Both the position numbers and the translations under genes were made by a program. Positions 45,564 through 57,969 of a DNA stretch of 64,000 nucleotides are shown here, in pieces (within the stretch, counting starts at the first letter, position 1; every line of letters starts with the position of its first letter). Source of the DNA: Triticum aestivum (Eukaryota; Streptophyta; Magnoliopsida; Poales; Poaceae). The notes under the pieces are model-generated. The model ran no database searches. It saw nothing but the letters and a program-made list of their open reading frames with translations, and was not told the origin of the DNA. Location of the stretch: positions 124,563,116 to 124,627,115 of the forward strand of contig NC_057797.1 of assembly GCF_018294505.1 (NCBI RefSeq), read 5' to 3'.

Positions 45564-46647
45564 CCACGAGCATCGACGCGACAACGTGCTACAGGAAGAG
45601 ATATGGGTGGCGGAGCTCCATGGCGAGGCAGAGGCACGAGGGGCGCAGGCGGGGGCGACGGGAGACGGCGAGGGCTCCTGCTGGGCGCAGAGGACGACGG
45701 CTGCGGGCGCGGGTGCTCGAGGAGCTCCTCTCCTCGGGCGCTCGAGCGACGGGGATTTGGCGAGGAGGCACGGCGGCAGCTTGCTGAGGAAGACCGGCGA
45801 GGCATGGAGGTCGAGGTCGCCAAGGAAGGGAGGCAGCAGGGGCACGACGATGCTGATGGCCTCGCGGGGAAGCGGGTCGGGAGGATGGGACAGGGAGGCT
45901 GGCGGCGCTGGAGGATGGGATCGGGGGAGAGGTGGCTAGGGTTAAGCAGGGGTGTGGCTGGGCCTAGGGATGGGCCTGGTGGGTCGGTCGGCCTGGTTGG
46001 TCAGGCCCAAGTGGACGGCGGCGCAGGCTCTCCCTCTCTCCCTCACGTTTCCTTTAGCATAAAAGAAATAGAGAGAGGAAAAGGAGAGGGTTAAGAAAAG
46101 ATTTGCGCATGGGGATAATTTCCCCAGACTCACAAAAATGTGCTCATTCCGCGAAAATAGAAATGGCCAGGATTTAAAGATTAAAATCAAACTCATTTGA
46201 ATTTAATTCAAATGGGTTTGAACTAGGACGAGGTTTTTGGAGTATCCAAAAATGTTGAGAATTTTGGTAGAGCTCCGGAAAATGGTAAAAGAATTATTGG
46301 CAAGGCTAGAGAGTCGAAAGTTGAAGAAGAAAAGGCCAAGGGATTTAATATGCAAGTGGGTTCATGGGTGATTCCAAAACAATGAAATATTTTATAATAG
46401 CTCCCTAAATATCGGGAGGGTATGTTTTAAAGAGAAACCACCATGTGACTTCCCTCAATTTAAATGGATCAAAGATCCATACGGTTTATTTAGTTGAGTT
46501 GGAAAGATTAAAGACATGATGACATGATGCAATGCACATGATGCAATGCACATGATGCAATGATGAATGCAACAAGCAATAACAATTTACACAACGAATC
46601 TCGGAAACCCTGGAAGGCATCTGAAGCTCCGGTCTTGGGGCGTCACA
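45564..46647 (-). repeat. Truncated 3' LTR of LARD element
   Basis: Matches 56885-57969 closely: a GC-rich part at 45565-45990 followed by an AT-rich part, ending GGGGCGTCACA (TGTGACGCCCC on the minus strand). The 110-160 aa frames on both strands at 45437-46094 are low-complexity Arg/Gly/Pro/Ser runs from the GC-rich part and match no domain. Confidence 0.75.
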
Positions 46648-49222
46648 ACACTCCACCACTACGAGAGGATCTCGTCCCAAGATCTAGAATGGCACCGGAG
46701 AGAAACGAAAGAGGAAGAGAAGAGGTAAAACTAAGTTGCTTCTTTGACAAACAAGTGAAACCAAAGAACCTTGAGAGGTTGAATAAATTGAAAGAAAGAA
46801 TACAGCGAAGATGAACAAAGTTGAAAACACTCTGTTGGAAAAGAGGAACAAGGAACATTACGAGAACCTTGTAGGTTGAAAGACATAAGAAAAGGGTTTT
46901 AATCTACAAGAAGTACATGCAAGCACTCTGGTAGAAACAAGATGCACAAGGAACGAATAAGATCAATTACGACAACACTCCGGTTAAAACAAGATAGAGA
47001 GGGAAAAAGAATGATATAATCTGGACAGCAGTCCGACTGTAAGTGGACGGAATTGAACATGATCTTGACAAGACGAGAAGATACTTGATGAAATGAACAA
47101 CACACTAACTTCGGAACTATTGAAAGAATGGCACAAGGGGTAAGAAAGATTTCAGACAGCACTCCGGTTGAGAAGGGAGGCAAAACTTGACAGAATGGGA
47201 AGAACTTGAAAAGTGGGCATGACACTCCGGTTAAATGGATAAGCAAAGGAAAGAACATGATCTTCACAATCTGAGATGATGATTGAAGAGAGCAACATCA
47301 CAATGTCTCCGGAAGAAATGAAAGAATGGAATTAAAGGAACGGAGAAGAAAACAACATCTTCTACCTCAAATGAGCTTGAAAAAAAAACCATCTTCAGGA
47401 GAAGGGTCGAACGGAGTTGTTGGAAAAACCAACAACAAAAAGAGTAAGCTTGCAGCGGGCTTATGGAAAACTTCTCAAAATTAAGATGTGAAATTCTGTC
47501 ACTAACGAAAAACAATAGATTGGATTGATATGAACAAGGAGACGAGAAAACTTATTTCACCGGGAGGATAAATAAAGAACTTGGGTCATTGATAAGCATC
47601 ACCATAGCAACATTCCCAATGGAAGGCTTTCGGTGAAATCTAAACCAAGATACTCCAACGAAGTAATTGATGGATTTAATTATCTCATTCCTGACAACTG
47701 TTGAATCACGACAAACAAAGAGAAATTGTCAAGAGTGACATAACACCACCTCAAAAGATGAGATATGAAAGAATTGCACTTCGGAGTGCAAGATGAAGAA
47801 TGCTTGACCTCCTCAAAACAAAACATGTGTTGAGCACCTTGTTTATTTTAGAGTATAGCTTGGTGGATCTTAACTTCGAGAGAAAACTTGAAGAACAAAT
47901 GAAGAATGAAACAAATCCTTGACGAACCACCATGTAGAGCCTCCATGAGAACTCTTGTAATAAAAGATAGATCAAACGAAAGGAAGTCGAAAAGAAAAAG
48001 ATGAAGCCTTGCAATTATTAGATGGATCTTCGTGATGATGAGAGCTTGGAACTCCGGGAAAAGAAAAGATGAAACAATAAAACCAAGAATTTTTATGAAC
48101 CTCCGGAATAAGGAATTAATCACTTGGATGGAACAATAATAAGAATTATGTTATGCACATCCTTCACCAATTTAGATTGATGGCAAGCCATGGATTTGGC
48201 ATACTACTTATTTTCGTTGAGAAAGATTAAGAAAGATATAGTGCAATCTTGAGAAGGACTTCAACGAACCACTGGTAGGATTGGAAAGAACAAAGTAAAG
48301 ATAAAGAAACACCAGGAAGAATTAGAGAACGAATAAAGATACTTGAGGGGATTTGATACAAGAGAACAAAGAGATCACGAGCTGATTAGAGAATACTTGA
48401 ATGATGCACCGGTTAGATTTGGAGAATGATAGCTGAAGGCTGAGAATGAAAAAAACCCTGAAATGATGGTCTTCGGAGAATCAAACTGAAAAGACTCCTG
48501 AATTGCTTCGGATGGATGAAAAGAATTCTCACAATCGGAAACAATTATGAGCGGATGGCATCAAGCTAGAACCATGAATCTTGAGAGAACGGGTAAGATT
48601 TGGAGGAAAAACTCTTCTTTGGTCTTCAAAATCCGAGAATGACGACGAGAAACACCACCATTAATTATTGAGATACTCCGGGATGACGAATAGAAAGGTT
48701 GACCCAACGGTGAAAAGAATTTGACAGATCTTGGAGAAATACATATGACTGATGATGATTCATTCTTACGTCAAACTTCGAAAATAATTTAGGATAGCTC
48801 CGGGAAAATTAGAAGCGTCAGATAAGATCCCGGGAAAAGACCTGTGGGTTAGGGCCCACTTAAGAGAAACACCGTTGGAATGATTTTGAAGAGAGATTGC
48901 ACCGGTTGAATTAAATGGCCAGAATGAGATAACAACCTCAAAATAACTTGAACGGATTGAGAATGGAAACAAATCTTCTGAGAAATATTCAGCACTTCGG
49001 ATATGAATAGAGAGAAATGAACGATTAAGAGGTGCACCGGCATGAGAAAGCATTTGAAACGAGGAAAAGATATGATCGACGAAGGGACTGAGGAGTAAAA
49101 ATAATCCTACTCTCCGATATATATAATCCTAAGACACAAAACATTTTCTTCTAGACTCAACAACGTCAGCGATTCGATCAAGCAGGGGGTTCCTAAGTCG
49201 GGGAAGGCTCTGATTACCAACT
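46648..49222 (-). other. Non-coding internal domain of LARD element
   Basis: 2575 bp, purine-rich on the plus strand, with no reading frame longer than about 120 codons and no gag or pol motif. A motif close to CACTCCGGTT recurs many times at irregular spacing (for example near 46975, 47162, 47222, 48416, 48898), often after GA-rich sequence. The minus-strand end before the LTR is GTAGTGGTGGAGTGT (polypurine tract, 46662-46648). Confidence 0.65.
49206..49220 (-). other. Primer-binding site of LARD element
   Basis: Minus-strand TTGGTAATCAGAGCC two bases from the LTR end. It is close to the initiator tRNA-Met complement TGGTATCAGAGCC with one extra A. This fixes the minus-strand orientation. 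Confidence 0.65.
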
Positions 49223-50237
49223 TGTAACACCCACGATGTGGCTATATCTCCCACATGTCGGAGCACGACTTAGAGGCATAACCGCATAGTAGGCATGTCG
49301 CAAGAGGGGTAATCTTTACACATCCCATGTATTGAATAAGAAAGGGATAAAGAGTCGGCTTACAATCGCCAGTTCACACAATACATAAATATATCATACA
49401 TCATCCAGAATACAATCAAGGTCCGACTATGGAACCAAAATAAAGAAAGACAACCCCTAATGCTAGATCCCCGATCGCCCCAACTGGGCTCCACTACTGA
49501 TCAACCAGAAAAGAAACAAAACAACGAACAAGATCTTCATCGAGCTCCCACTTGAGCTCGGTTGCGTCATCTGCACTCGTATCATCGTCACCTGCAACTG
49601 TTTGGAAGTATCTGTGAGCCACGGGGACTCAACAATCTCACACCCTCGCGATCAAGACTATTTAAGCTTATGGGTAGGAAAAGGGTAGTGAGGTGGAGCT
49701 GCAGCAAACACTAAGTATACGCAAAAGGGAGCGAGAAGAGAAGCAACGCAGCGGTCGTGAACTAGAAGTGATCCTGAAACTACTTACGTTCAAGCATAAC
49801 ACAAGAACCGTGTTCACTTCCCGGACTCCGCCGAAAAGAGACCATCACGGCTACACACGCGGTTGATGCATTTTAATTAAATCAAGTGTCAAGTTCTCTA
49901 CAACCGGACATTAACAAATTCCCATTTGCCCATAACCGCGGGCACGGCTTTCGAAAGTTCAAAACCCTGCAGGGGTGTCCCAACTTAGCCCATCACAAGC
50001 TCCCACAGTCAACAAACGATATTCCTTATAGCGGGAAGACCCGATTAGACTCGGAATCCTGGTTACAAGACATTTTGACAATGGTAAAACAAGACCAGCA
50101 AAGCCGCCCGATGTGCCCACAAATCCCGATAGGAGTCACACATATCTCGTTCTCAGGGCAACACCGGATGAGACTAGCTACGAGTAAAACCAAACCTCAA
50201 GTTTCCTCGAGGTGGCCCCGCAGGCAGCTCGGTTCGG
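49223..50237 (-). repeat. LARD LTR copy 1 (3' end of upstream LTR)
   Basis: Begins TGTAACACCCACGATGTGG (minus-strand LTR end GGGTGTTACA) and covers about the first 1015 bp as read on the plus strand. It stops after GCAGCTCGGTTCGG, where copy 2 begins mid-LTR. Confidence 0.7.
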
Positions 50238-53200
50238 AATGTCGCAAGTGAGGTAATCTTCACACAACCCATGTAATACATAAGGGAAAGAGATACATAG
50301 TTGGCTTACAATCGCCACTTCACACAATTACAAGAATAAAGCATTACATCATCCAAATACAATCAAGGTCCGGCTACGGAACCAAAATAAAAGAAGACTA
50401 CCCCAAATGCTACACAAATCCCCGATCGTCCCGACTGGGCTCCACTACTGATCAACTAAAACGAAACAACACAAAGGACAAAATCTTCATCGAGCTCCTC
50501 CTTGAGCTTGGTTGCGTCACCTGCTCGGTAACATCGGCACCTGCAAACTGGTTTTTGAAGTATCTGTGAGCCACGGGGACTCAGCAATCTCACACACTCG
50601 CGGTCAAGACTATTTAAGCTTATAGGTAAGGTAAAAGGTATGAGGTGGAGCTGCAGCAAGCGACTAGCATATATGGTGGCTAACATACGCAAAAGAGAGC
50701 AAGAAGAGAAAGCGAAGCACGGTCGAGAATCTATGATCAAGAAGTGATCCTAGAAACAACCTACGTCAAGCATAACTCCAACATCGTGTTCACTTCCCGG
50801 ACTCCGCCGAGAAGAGACCATCACAGTTACACACGCGGTTGATGTATTTTAATTAAGATCAACTTCAGGTTTTCTACAACCGGACATTAACAAATTCCCA
50901 TCTGCCCATAACCACGGGCACGGCTTTCGAAAGTTCAAAACCCTGCAGGGGTGTCCCAACTTAGCCCATCACAAGCTCTCACGGTCAACGAAGGATATTC
51001 CTTCTAGCGGGAAGACCCGATCAGGCTCGGAATCCCAGTTACAAGACATCCTCGACAATGGTAAAACAAGTCCAGCAAGACCACCCGATGCGCCGACATC
51101 CTGATAGGAGCTGCACATATCTCGTTCTCAGGGCAACACCAGATGAACACTACGTACAGCTAAAACCAGCCCTCAAGTTTCCCCGAGGTGGCGCAAGTGG
51201 CTCTAGTTTGGACCAACACTTAGACAAGCACTGGCCCGGGGGGTTAAAATAAAGATGACCCTCGGGATGCGCGACTCCCAAGGGAAAAGGCTAGGTGGCG
51301 AATGGTAAAACCAAGGTTGGGCCTTGTTGGAGGAGTTTTATTCAAAGCGAACTGTCAAGGGGTTCCCATTATAACCCAACCGCGTAAGAAACGCAAAATC
51401 CGGGAACATAACACCGATATGACAGAAACTAGGGCGGCAAGAGTGGAACAAAACACCAGGCATAAGGCCGAGCCTTCCATCCTTTACCAAGTATATAGAT
51501 GCATTAATTTAAATAAGAGATATTGTGATATCCCAACAAAATAACCATGTTCCAACATGGAACAAACTCCAATCTTCACCTGCAACTAACAATGCTATAA
51601 GAGGGCCTGAGCAAAGCGGTAACATAGCCAAACAATGGTTTGCTAGGACAAGGTGGGTTAGAGGCTTGGCTCAACAATATGGGAGGCATGATAAGCAAGT
51701 GGTAGGTATCATAGCATAGGCATAGTAAAAGAGCGAGCAACTAGCAAGCAAATATAGAAGTGATTTCGAGGGTATGGTCATCTTGCCTGAAGTCCCGCAA
51801 GGAAGAAGAACGAGTCCATAAAGAAGATACACGGACGTAGTCGAACGGATCCTCACACACACGACGTTATCGGAACCAACCCGAAGAAGCAACACCGGAA
51901 AGAAGCAAACAACATAGTAAACAACCAACACATCAACATGGCATGATGCACAATCGAGTATGATGCATGTCCGGTTTAATGAAGCATGGCATGGCAAAGT
52001 GCACAAACAATCCTACAAATTAAGTGGATCTCATTATGCAATGGAGTTGCATATTGAAGAAAACACCACATGACTTATTTAGTGCTCTCTCGTTTATGTA
52101 CCTAACAAGATTAAATGTTGTTAGCATGGCAAGAGATGAAGCATAAAGAAACTATCTATCTAGGCAAGTTTAAATGAGGCCGAAAATAACAAACAACAAT
52201 TCCGGAAAAACCTCATGTGCATATTTTACGGTTTGGTACTGTTCTGCCCTAAACCATATTTTAGAGTTATTAAACATGCAAAGTAAAGCCATCATGTTAT
52301 ACTAGGCATTTTTCTACACCATTTGCATATAAAGTTTATTAAATTCCGAGTTACGGTTATTTAGTTATGAAATAAATAATTTTAGCAAGTTATTAAGCAA
52401 ATTTAAACAAACAGCATTTTAAACATTTTAAACATAGATGAAAGTTGCATATTATTAAATTAGATGAAAATCTAAGCAAGTTTCATATTAAGTTTGTTTT
52501 ACTCTGATGCGCGGTTAAAGAGTTATAAAATGCATGATGTCTAGGGGGTTCTCTGCAAAACTGGGTTCTCTGGAATAAAAGATAAATTCACAGACCCTGA
52601 AAAAATGTACACAGGCCGAAATGGCTGGCCCAACGGGAGGGAAAAAAAGAAGGGGCGCGGGGTGCTGTTCACCATGCGCCATGGCCCGCTGGAGCAGAGG
52701 CTAGGCCGGGCGGACTGGGCCTTTGCGCGGCCCACGCGCGGGGTCAACGCAGGCGCTGGAGGTGTCGGCCCCCTGGTTCAAAGCAGAGGCGGGGCATGCT
52801 CGTTCCCGAGCAGAATAAGTGGGCGCCGGCTGCGCCTTGAAGCAGGAGTTCGGCGGCGAGGAAGAGACGGAGGCGCAGGGGATGGAGGGGCGCGTCTCCA
52901 GGCGCGGGACGGCGGCCTCCGGCGATGGGCGTCCAGATCCGGGGCGAGCGAGGCAACCTCCGGTGGCGGGGTCCTGCAAGGGAGAGAAAGGGAAGCGTGA
53001 ACAGCAGAGAGAGCCGGCGGAAGGAAGAAGAAGGAGTTCGCGGGCAGGGGAGGTCGCGACCTGGCCTGCTGAAGATCTTCGGCGAAGGGCGGTGCTTGTC
53101 GCCGGCGAGCGCGGACGGGAAGAAGGGAGAGGCGACAAGGAGATGGCAGGGGCACAACGGGGCCTGCCTGGGGTTGCCGGCGACGACGAGGCCGGTCGCC

Positions 53201-54341
53201 GGAGGCGCGAAGGCGAGGGCGTGGTTGAACGGGGAGAGGCCGAGGATGGCTCGATCCGGCCGGAGGTGAGGGACGGCAACGAACTCGAAGGCCGACTATG
53301 CTGCTGCTGCTCCATGGCGGCTGGCATGGCTCCCTGCGATCTCGGGGCGAGGGTGCCATTGACAGAGAGGAGGGAGCTTGAGCTCCTGGTTGCTACTGGG
53401 GGGACGACGGGGTCCTGGTCGGTGGCCTCGTTTGCCGGCGGGAGAAGTGGCTCGGGGTCGAGGACGAGCTCCTGGCTCGAGGCAGGGAAGGATGGGGGTG
53501 TAGGTGGAGATCGAGGGGAGTTTCTGGTTGGGGGATTTGGATCGAGGAGGAGATCCCGAGGGGAAAGCGAGAGAGTGGCGGCGGCAAGGAGGAAAAGATG
53601 GGACATCTCTCCTAGTTTTTAGGGTTTGCCCAAAATAGGCTATTGGTTGATCTATATATAGCAAAAAGTGCTAAGTTTAGGGGCATTTGATCCATCCGAT
53701 CTTAATCAGACGGTCGAGAAAAATATGTTAGGAAGTCCAATTAACAAAACGGAGACGTTTTGTAGACGTTTGGGGATGATCCGGACCCAAGGGTGATGAC
53801 TGCCCGGGTCGGGTTCGGGACAACTTTCGGACGCACGCGAGGATGGCCGCGGGCTGACGAGAGAGGTTAGGTAGGGCCTGGCGGTTAGGTAGTGGGCCGT
53901 GCAGGAAGCCTTGGGCTGAGAGAAGAGAAGAGAGAGACCCGGCGACTGTTTCCGGAGACCGAAAACGTCCGACGTTTTGACCGACTATATTATCGCTATA
54001 GTTAACGGTTGGGCTATCAAACGAACTCCGAATGCGATGAAACTTGACAGGCGGTCTATCTACACTATAATAAGACCACACGCCAGCTTTCATCCCATTC
54101 CAAGAACATTTTCCGGCCACTTATAAATTACTATTTTGGGCATGCCGCGGGCGTGTGCAAGTGTGTCTGGGCTCAGAACGGACAACGGACGGAACGAGGA
54201 GACCAGGACGGATGAAAGTTTTGAAAACATGATGATGCAATACGGATGATGATATGGAAAGATGCAACACGCAAGCAAAAGACAAGGCAACAACAGCGAA
54301 TAACTGGAGGACACCTGGCACATCGGTCTCGGGGCGTCACA
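50238..54341 (-). repeat. LARD LTR copy 2, divergent and lacking its first ~70 bp
   Basis: Starts at AATGTCGCAAGTGAGGTAAT, equivalent to about 49292 in copy 1, and ends GGTCTCGGGGCGTCACA at 54341. Its terminal sequence (TGTGACGCCCCGAGACCGAT on the minus strand) differs from copy 3 (TGTGACGCCCCAAGACCGGA), so it is a different subfamily member. It carries a GC-rich block at 52600-53610 and a minus-strand TATATATAGA at 53660-53651 upstream of ATG 53606. Minus frames there (up to 301 aa) are Pro/Ser/Arg-rich without a domain. Confidence 0.6.
53651..53660 (-). promoter_or_regulatory. TATA-like signal in LARD LTR copy 2
   Basis: Minus-strand TATATATAGA, 45 bp upstream of an ATG that opens a 301-codon low-complexity frame (53606-52701). 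Likely the LTR promoter and start of its transcribed leader. Confidence 0.4.
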
Positions 54342-57300
54342 GTTCAAAACCCTGCAGGGGTGTCCCAACTTAGCCCATCACAAGCTCTCACGGTCAACGA
54401 ACGATATTCCTTCTAGCGGGAAGACCCGATCAGACTCGGAATCCAGGTTACAAGACATTTCGCCAATGGTAAAACAAGACCAGCAAAGTCGCCCGATGTG
54501 CCGACAAATCCCGATAGGAGTCGCACGTATCTCGTTCTCAGGGCAACACCGGATGAGACTAGCTACGAGTAAAACCAAACCTCAAGTTTCCTCGAGGTGG
54601 CTCCGCAGGCAGCTCGGTTCGGACCAACACTCAGAGGAGCACTGGCCCGAGGGAGTTTAAAATAAGATGACTCTTGAGTCTGCAGAACCCAAGGGAAGGT
54701 ATATGGTGGTAGGTAGGCAAATGGTAAAACCAAGGTTGAGCCTTGCTGGAGGAGTTTTATTCAAGGCGAACTGTCAAGGGGTTCCCATTATCACCCAACC
54801 GTGTAAGGAACGCAAAATCAAGGAACATAACACCGGTATGACGGAAACTAGGGCGGCAAGAGTGGAACAAAACACCAGGCATAAGGTCGAGCCTTCCACC
54901 CTTTACCAAGCATATAGATGCATTAATTAAAATAAGAAATATTGTGATATCCCAACATATCCATGTTCCAACAAGGAACACACTTCATCTTCACCTGCAA
55001 CTAGCAACGCTATAAGAGGGGCTGAGCACAGTAGTAACATAGCCAAACAACGGTTTGCTAGGAAAGGTGGGTTAGAGGCTTGACATGGCAATATGGGAGG
55101 CATGATATAGCAAGTGGTAGGTATCGCAGCATAGCAAAAGAGCGAGCAACTAGCAAGCAAAGATAGAAGTGATTTCGAGGGTATGGTCATCTTGCATGAG
55201 ATCCCGCAAGGAAGAAGAATGAGTCCATGAAGAAGACAAGTGGACATAGTCGAACGAATTTCACAACTCCGGAACGGAACCAAAGATAACGAGAGAAGCA
55301 ACCCGGAAAGAAGCAAACAACATAGTAAACAACCATCACGTAAACATGGCATGATGCATAACCAAGTATGATGCATGTCCGGTTTAATTATGCATGGCAT
55401 GGCAAAGTGCACAAACAACACTACAAGTTAAATGGAGCTCAATATGCAACAAATTGCATATTGATGAAACACCACATGACTTATTTAGTTATCTCTCGGT
55501 TATGTAGTCATCAATATTAAATGTTGTTAAACATGGCAAGAGATGAAGCATAAATAAAATACACGGTTAGGCATTTTAAATAAGGCCAAAAACATCAAAC
55601 AACAATTTCGGTAAATCCTCATGTGCATTAGTAATTTAATGCAGCAACAGTTTTAACCATTTTAAAAGTTATTATCATGATGCGGATGACATGTGCAAGT
55701 ATTATGCAGTATTTATGAAAATGTTGACATGATAAGATATGAAGCATTTGTCGCCATGGTGGCAGGAAAAAGGGGCCACGGCAACGAATCTGAAAATGAT
55801 GCCACGGCAACATAACGGTTCCGGTAGGTCATGGAGACACCGGTGCAAAGTAAGTGTGGCAGGAGCATGCAAAAGATGGTGGGGTGATCCTGAATACCAG
55901 GTTCCCACGGGTCGATGCATGGAAGCGAGAGACACTTCGGACACGGTGCAGACAAAGGGTGCATCTCATACAACACAAGCATTCGTTCTTGGACGGTCGT
56001 TCTCGGAGGTATACCTTTGAAGCGTGCATTTTCGAGGCGGTTCAAGTTCATCGAGGGAAGTAGAGGAAGTAGTCGTTACGCTATGGTAGTAGTGGAAGTA
56101 GTCGTTCACGGGTCGTTGTGGGAAGTAGTCGTTCTCGTGGCGACGGTAGTGGTACATGTTGTAGTCGTTGTAGTCGAACTTGACGGGACATGGGTTTCGT
56201 GGCACTCATCACGTCCCGTAACTGAAGTGGTACTTGGTTATATCTGGGGCGATCTTTGCGTTTCGGTGCGGTGTAGTGGTACATGTTAATGGTCATCGTG
56301 GTACTTCATTCCGGTCCTGTAGTCGTGCTAGGGATCGGTGGACCTTCGAGGGACTTGCGTATCCGAAGGGGTACTTGGCGATCGACGGACGTCGTGGTAC
56401 TTGTCGGTCCGGGTCTTCGGACTTGCCGGTCTCGGTTCTTGCGACGGTAGTGGTTCACGTATCAGTGTAGAGTAGTTGTACATGACGGTCTTGATGGTTC
56501 CACATCGATCGTAGAGGTCCTTGTATCATAGATGTTTGGGATCAACAATAGTGGAACTTGGCGCATCTGAAGGGTACTTGGTGAATCCCCGTAGTCGTAC
56601 ACGGGTCGTAGAGGAACTTGGTGCTTTGGTTTGTTCTCATTCGAACATCCATGTGGTCTTGCCGGCGGTGTACTTAGCGAGTTCCACAGAGGGGTCTTGG
56701 CATGCAACGAGCAATGACATAGTGTACAGATGCAGGAGTTGTCTTACAGGTGTCGTGGCCGGAGCGGGGTGGACTTGGCAAGGTCCTGTCTTGGGTCGGC
56801 GTTGGTCGGTGGTGAGTAACAGCTCGGGCAGAGGACCCATGATGGTGCTACTCCACACGAAGGAGGATGGACCAAGAGGAGTAGTGGCGCTGGTCGGAGG
56901 CGAGCATCCACGCGACAGCACGCTACCGGAAGAGAGATGGGTGGCGGAGCTCCATGGCAAGGAAGAAGCACGAGGGGCGCAGGCGGGGGCGACGGGAGCC
57001 GGCGAGGGCTCCTGCTGGGCGCAGAGGACGACGGCTGCGGGCGCGGGTGCTCGAGGAGCTCCTCTCCTCAGGCGCTCGAACGACGGGGATTTGGCGAGGA
57101 GGCGCGGTCGCGAGGCACGACGGCGACTTGCTGAGGAAGGTCGGCGAGGCATGGAGGTCGAGGTCGCCAAGGAAGGGAGGCAGCAGGGGCACGGCGATGC
57201 TGATGGCCTCGCAGGGAAGCGGATCGGGAGGATGGGACAGGGAGGCTGGCGGCGCTGGAGGATGGGATCAGGGGAGAGGTGGCTAGGATTAAGCACGGGC

Positions 57301-57969
57301 GCGGCTAGGCCTAGGGATGGGCCTAGTGGGTCGGTCGGCCTGGTTGGTCACGCCCAAGAGGCCGGCGGCGCAGGCTCTCTCTCTCTCCCTCACGTTTCCT
57401 TTAGCAGAAAAGATATAAGAGGAAAAGAAGAGGGTTAGGAAAAGATTTGCGCATGGGGATAATTTCCCAAGACTCACAAAAATGTGCTCATTCTGCGAAA
57501 ATAGAAATGGCCAAGATTGAAAGATTAAATTCAAACTCATTTGAATTTAATTCAAATGGGTTTGAACTAGGACGAGGTTTTTGGAGTATCCAAAAATGTT
57601 GAGAATTTTGGTAGAGCTCCGGAAAATGGTAAAATAATTATTGGCAAGGCTAGAGAGTCGAAACTTGAAAAAGAAAAGGCCAAGGGATTTAATATGCAAG
57701 TGGGTTCATGGGTGATTCCAAAACAATGAAATATTTTATAATAGCTCCCTAAATATTGGGAGGGTATGTTTTAAAGATAAACCACCATGTGAGTTCCCTC
57801 GATTTAAATGGATCGAAGATCCATATGGTTTATCTAGTTGAGTTAGAAAGATTAAAGACATGATGACATGATGCAATGCACATGATGAATGCAACAAGCA
57901 AAAACAATTTACACAACGAATCTCGGAAACCCTGGAAGGCATCTGAAGCTCCGGTCTTGGGGCGTCACA
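54342..57969 (-). repeat. LARD LTR copy 3 (5' end of upstream LTR)
   Basis: Begins in mid-LTR at GTTCAAAACCCTGCAGGGGT, equivalent to 49955 in copy 1 and 50934 in copy 2, and ends GGTCTTGGGGCGTCACA at 57969. The last 1.1 kb matches 45564-46647, so copies 1 and 3 are most simply parts of one original LTR. It includes a degenerate minisatellite (about 56030-56650) not seen in copy 2. The frames at 56521-57438 are shadows of low-complexity sequence. Confidence 0.65.
56030..56650. repeat. Degenerate GTAGTGGTACTTG-type minisatellite in LARD LTR
   Basis: Recurring phrases GTAGTCGTT, GGTAGTGGTACATG, CGTGGTACTT and GGTACTTGG(C/T)G occur every 20-60 bp for about 600 bp. Translation yields Val-rich shadows. 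Copies 2 and 45564-46647 do not cover or do not contain it. Confidence 0.55.

Larger units (their letters stand above)
45564..57969 (-). mobile_element. LARD-type non-autonomous LTR element (Sukkula-like), minus strand, rearranged
   Basis: On the minus strand the LTR begins TGTGACGCCCC and ends GGGTGTTACA, followed by primer site TTGGTAATCAGAGCC. A 2.6-kb internal domain has no gag or pol. The LTR is about 4.3-4.4 kb, typical of LARDs. The TGTGACGCCCCAAGACC end resembles the published Sukkula LTR end, from memory. Only the first ~1.1 kb of the downstream LTR remains (45564-46647). The upstream LTR region (49223-57969) holds three overlapping LTR copies. No target duplication can be tested because the left side is deleted. 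Confidence 0.65.

Noticed and set aside
45401..46094. Arg/Gly/Pro-rich frames up to 163 aa
   Set aside because: GC-rich LARD LTR block with open frames on both strands at once and no domain; matching blocks shift frame between copies.
52605..53664. Several overlapping 110-300 aa frames on both strands
   Set aside because: Simultaneous open frames in almost every phase of a GC-rich LTR segment point to base composition. Only the TATA-linked minus frame was kept as a weak finding.
55915..56289. Val-rich 124 aa frame
   Set aside because: Translation of the GTAGTGGTA-type minisatellite; no plausible protein.
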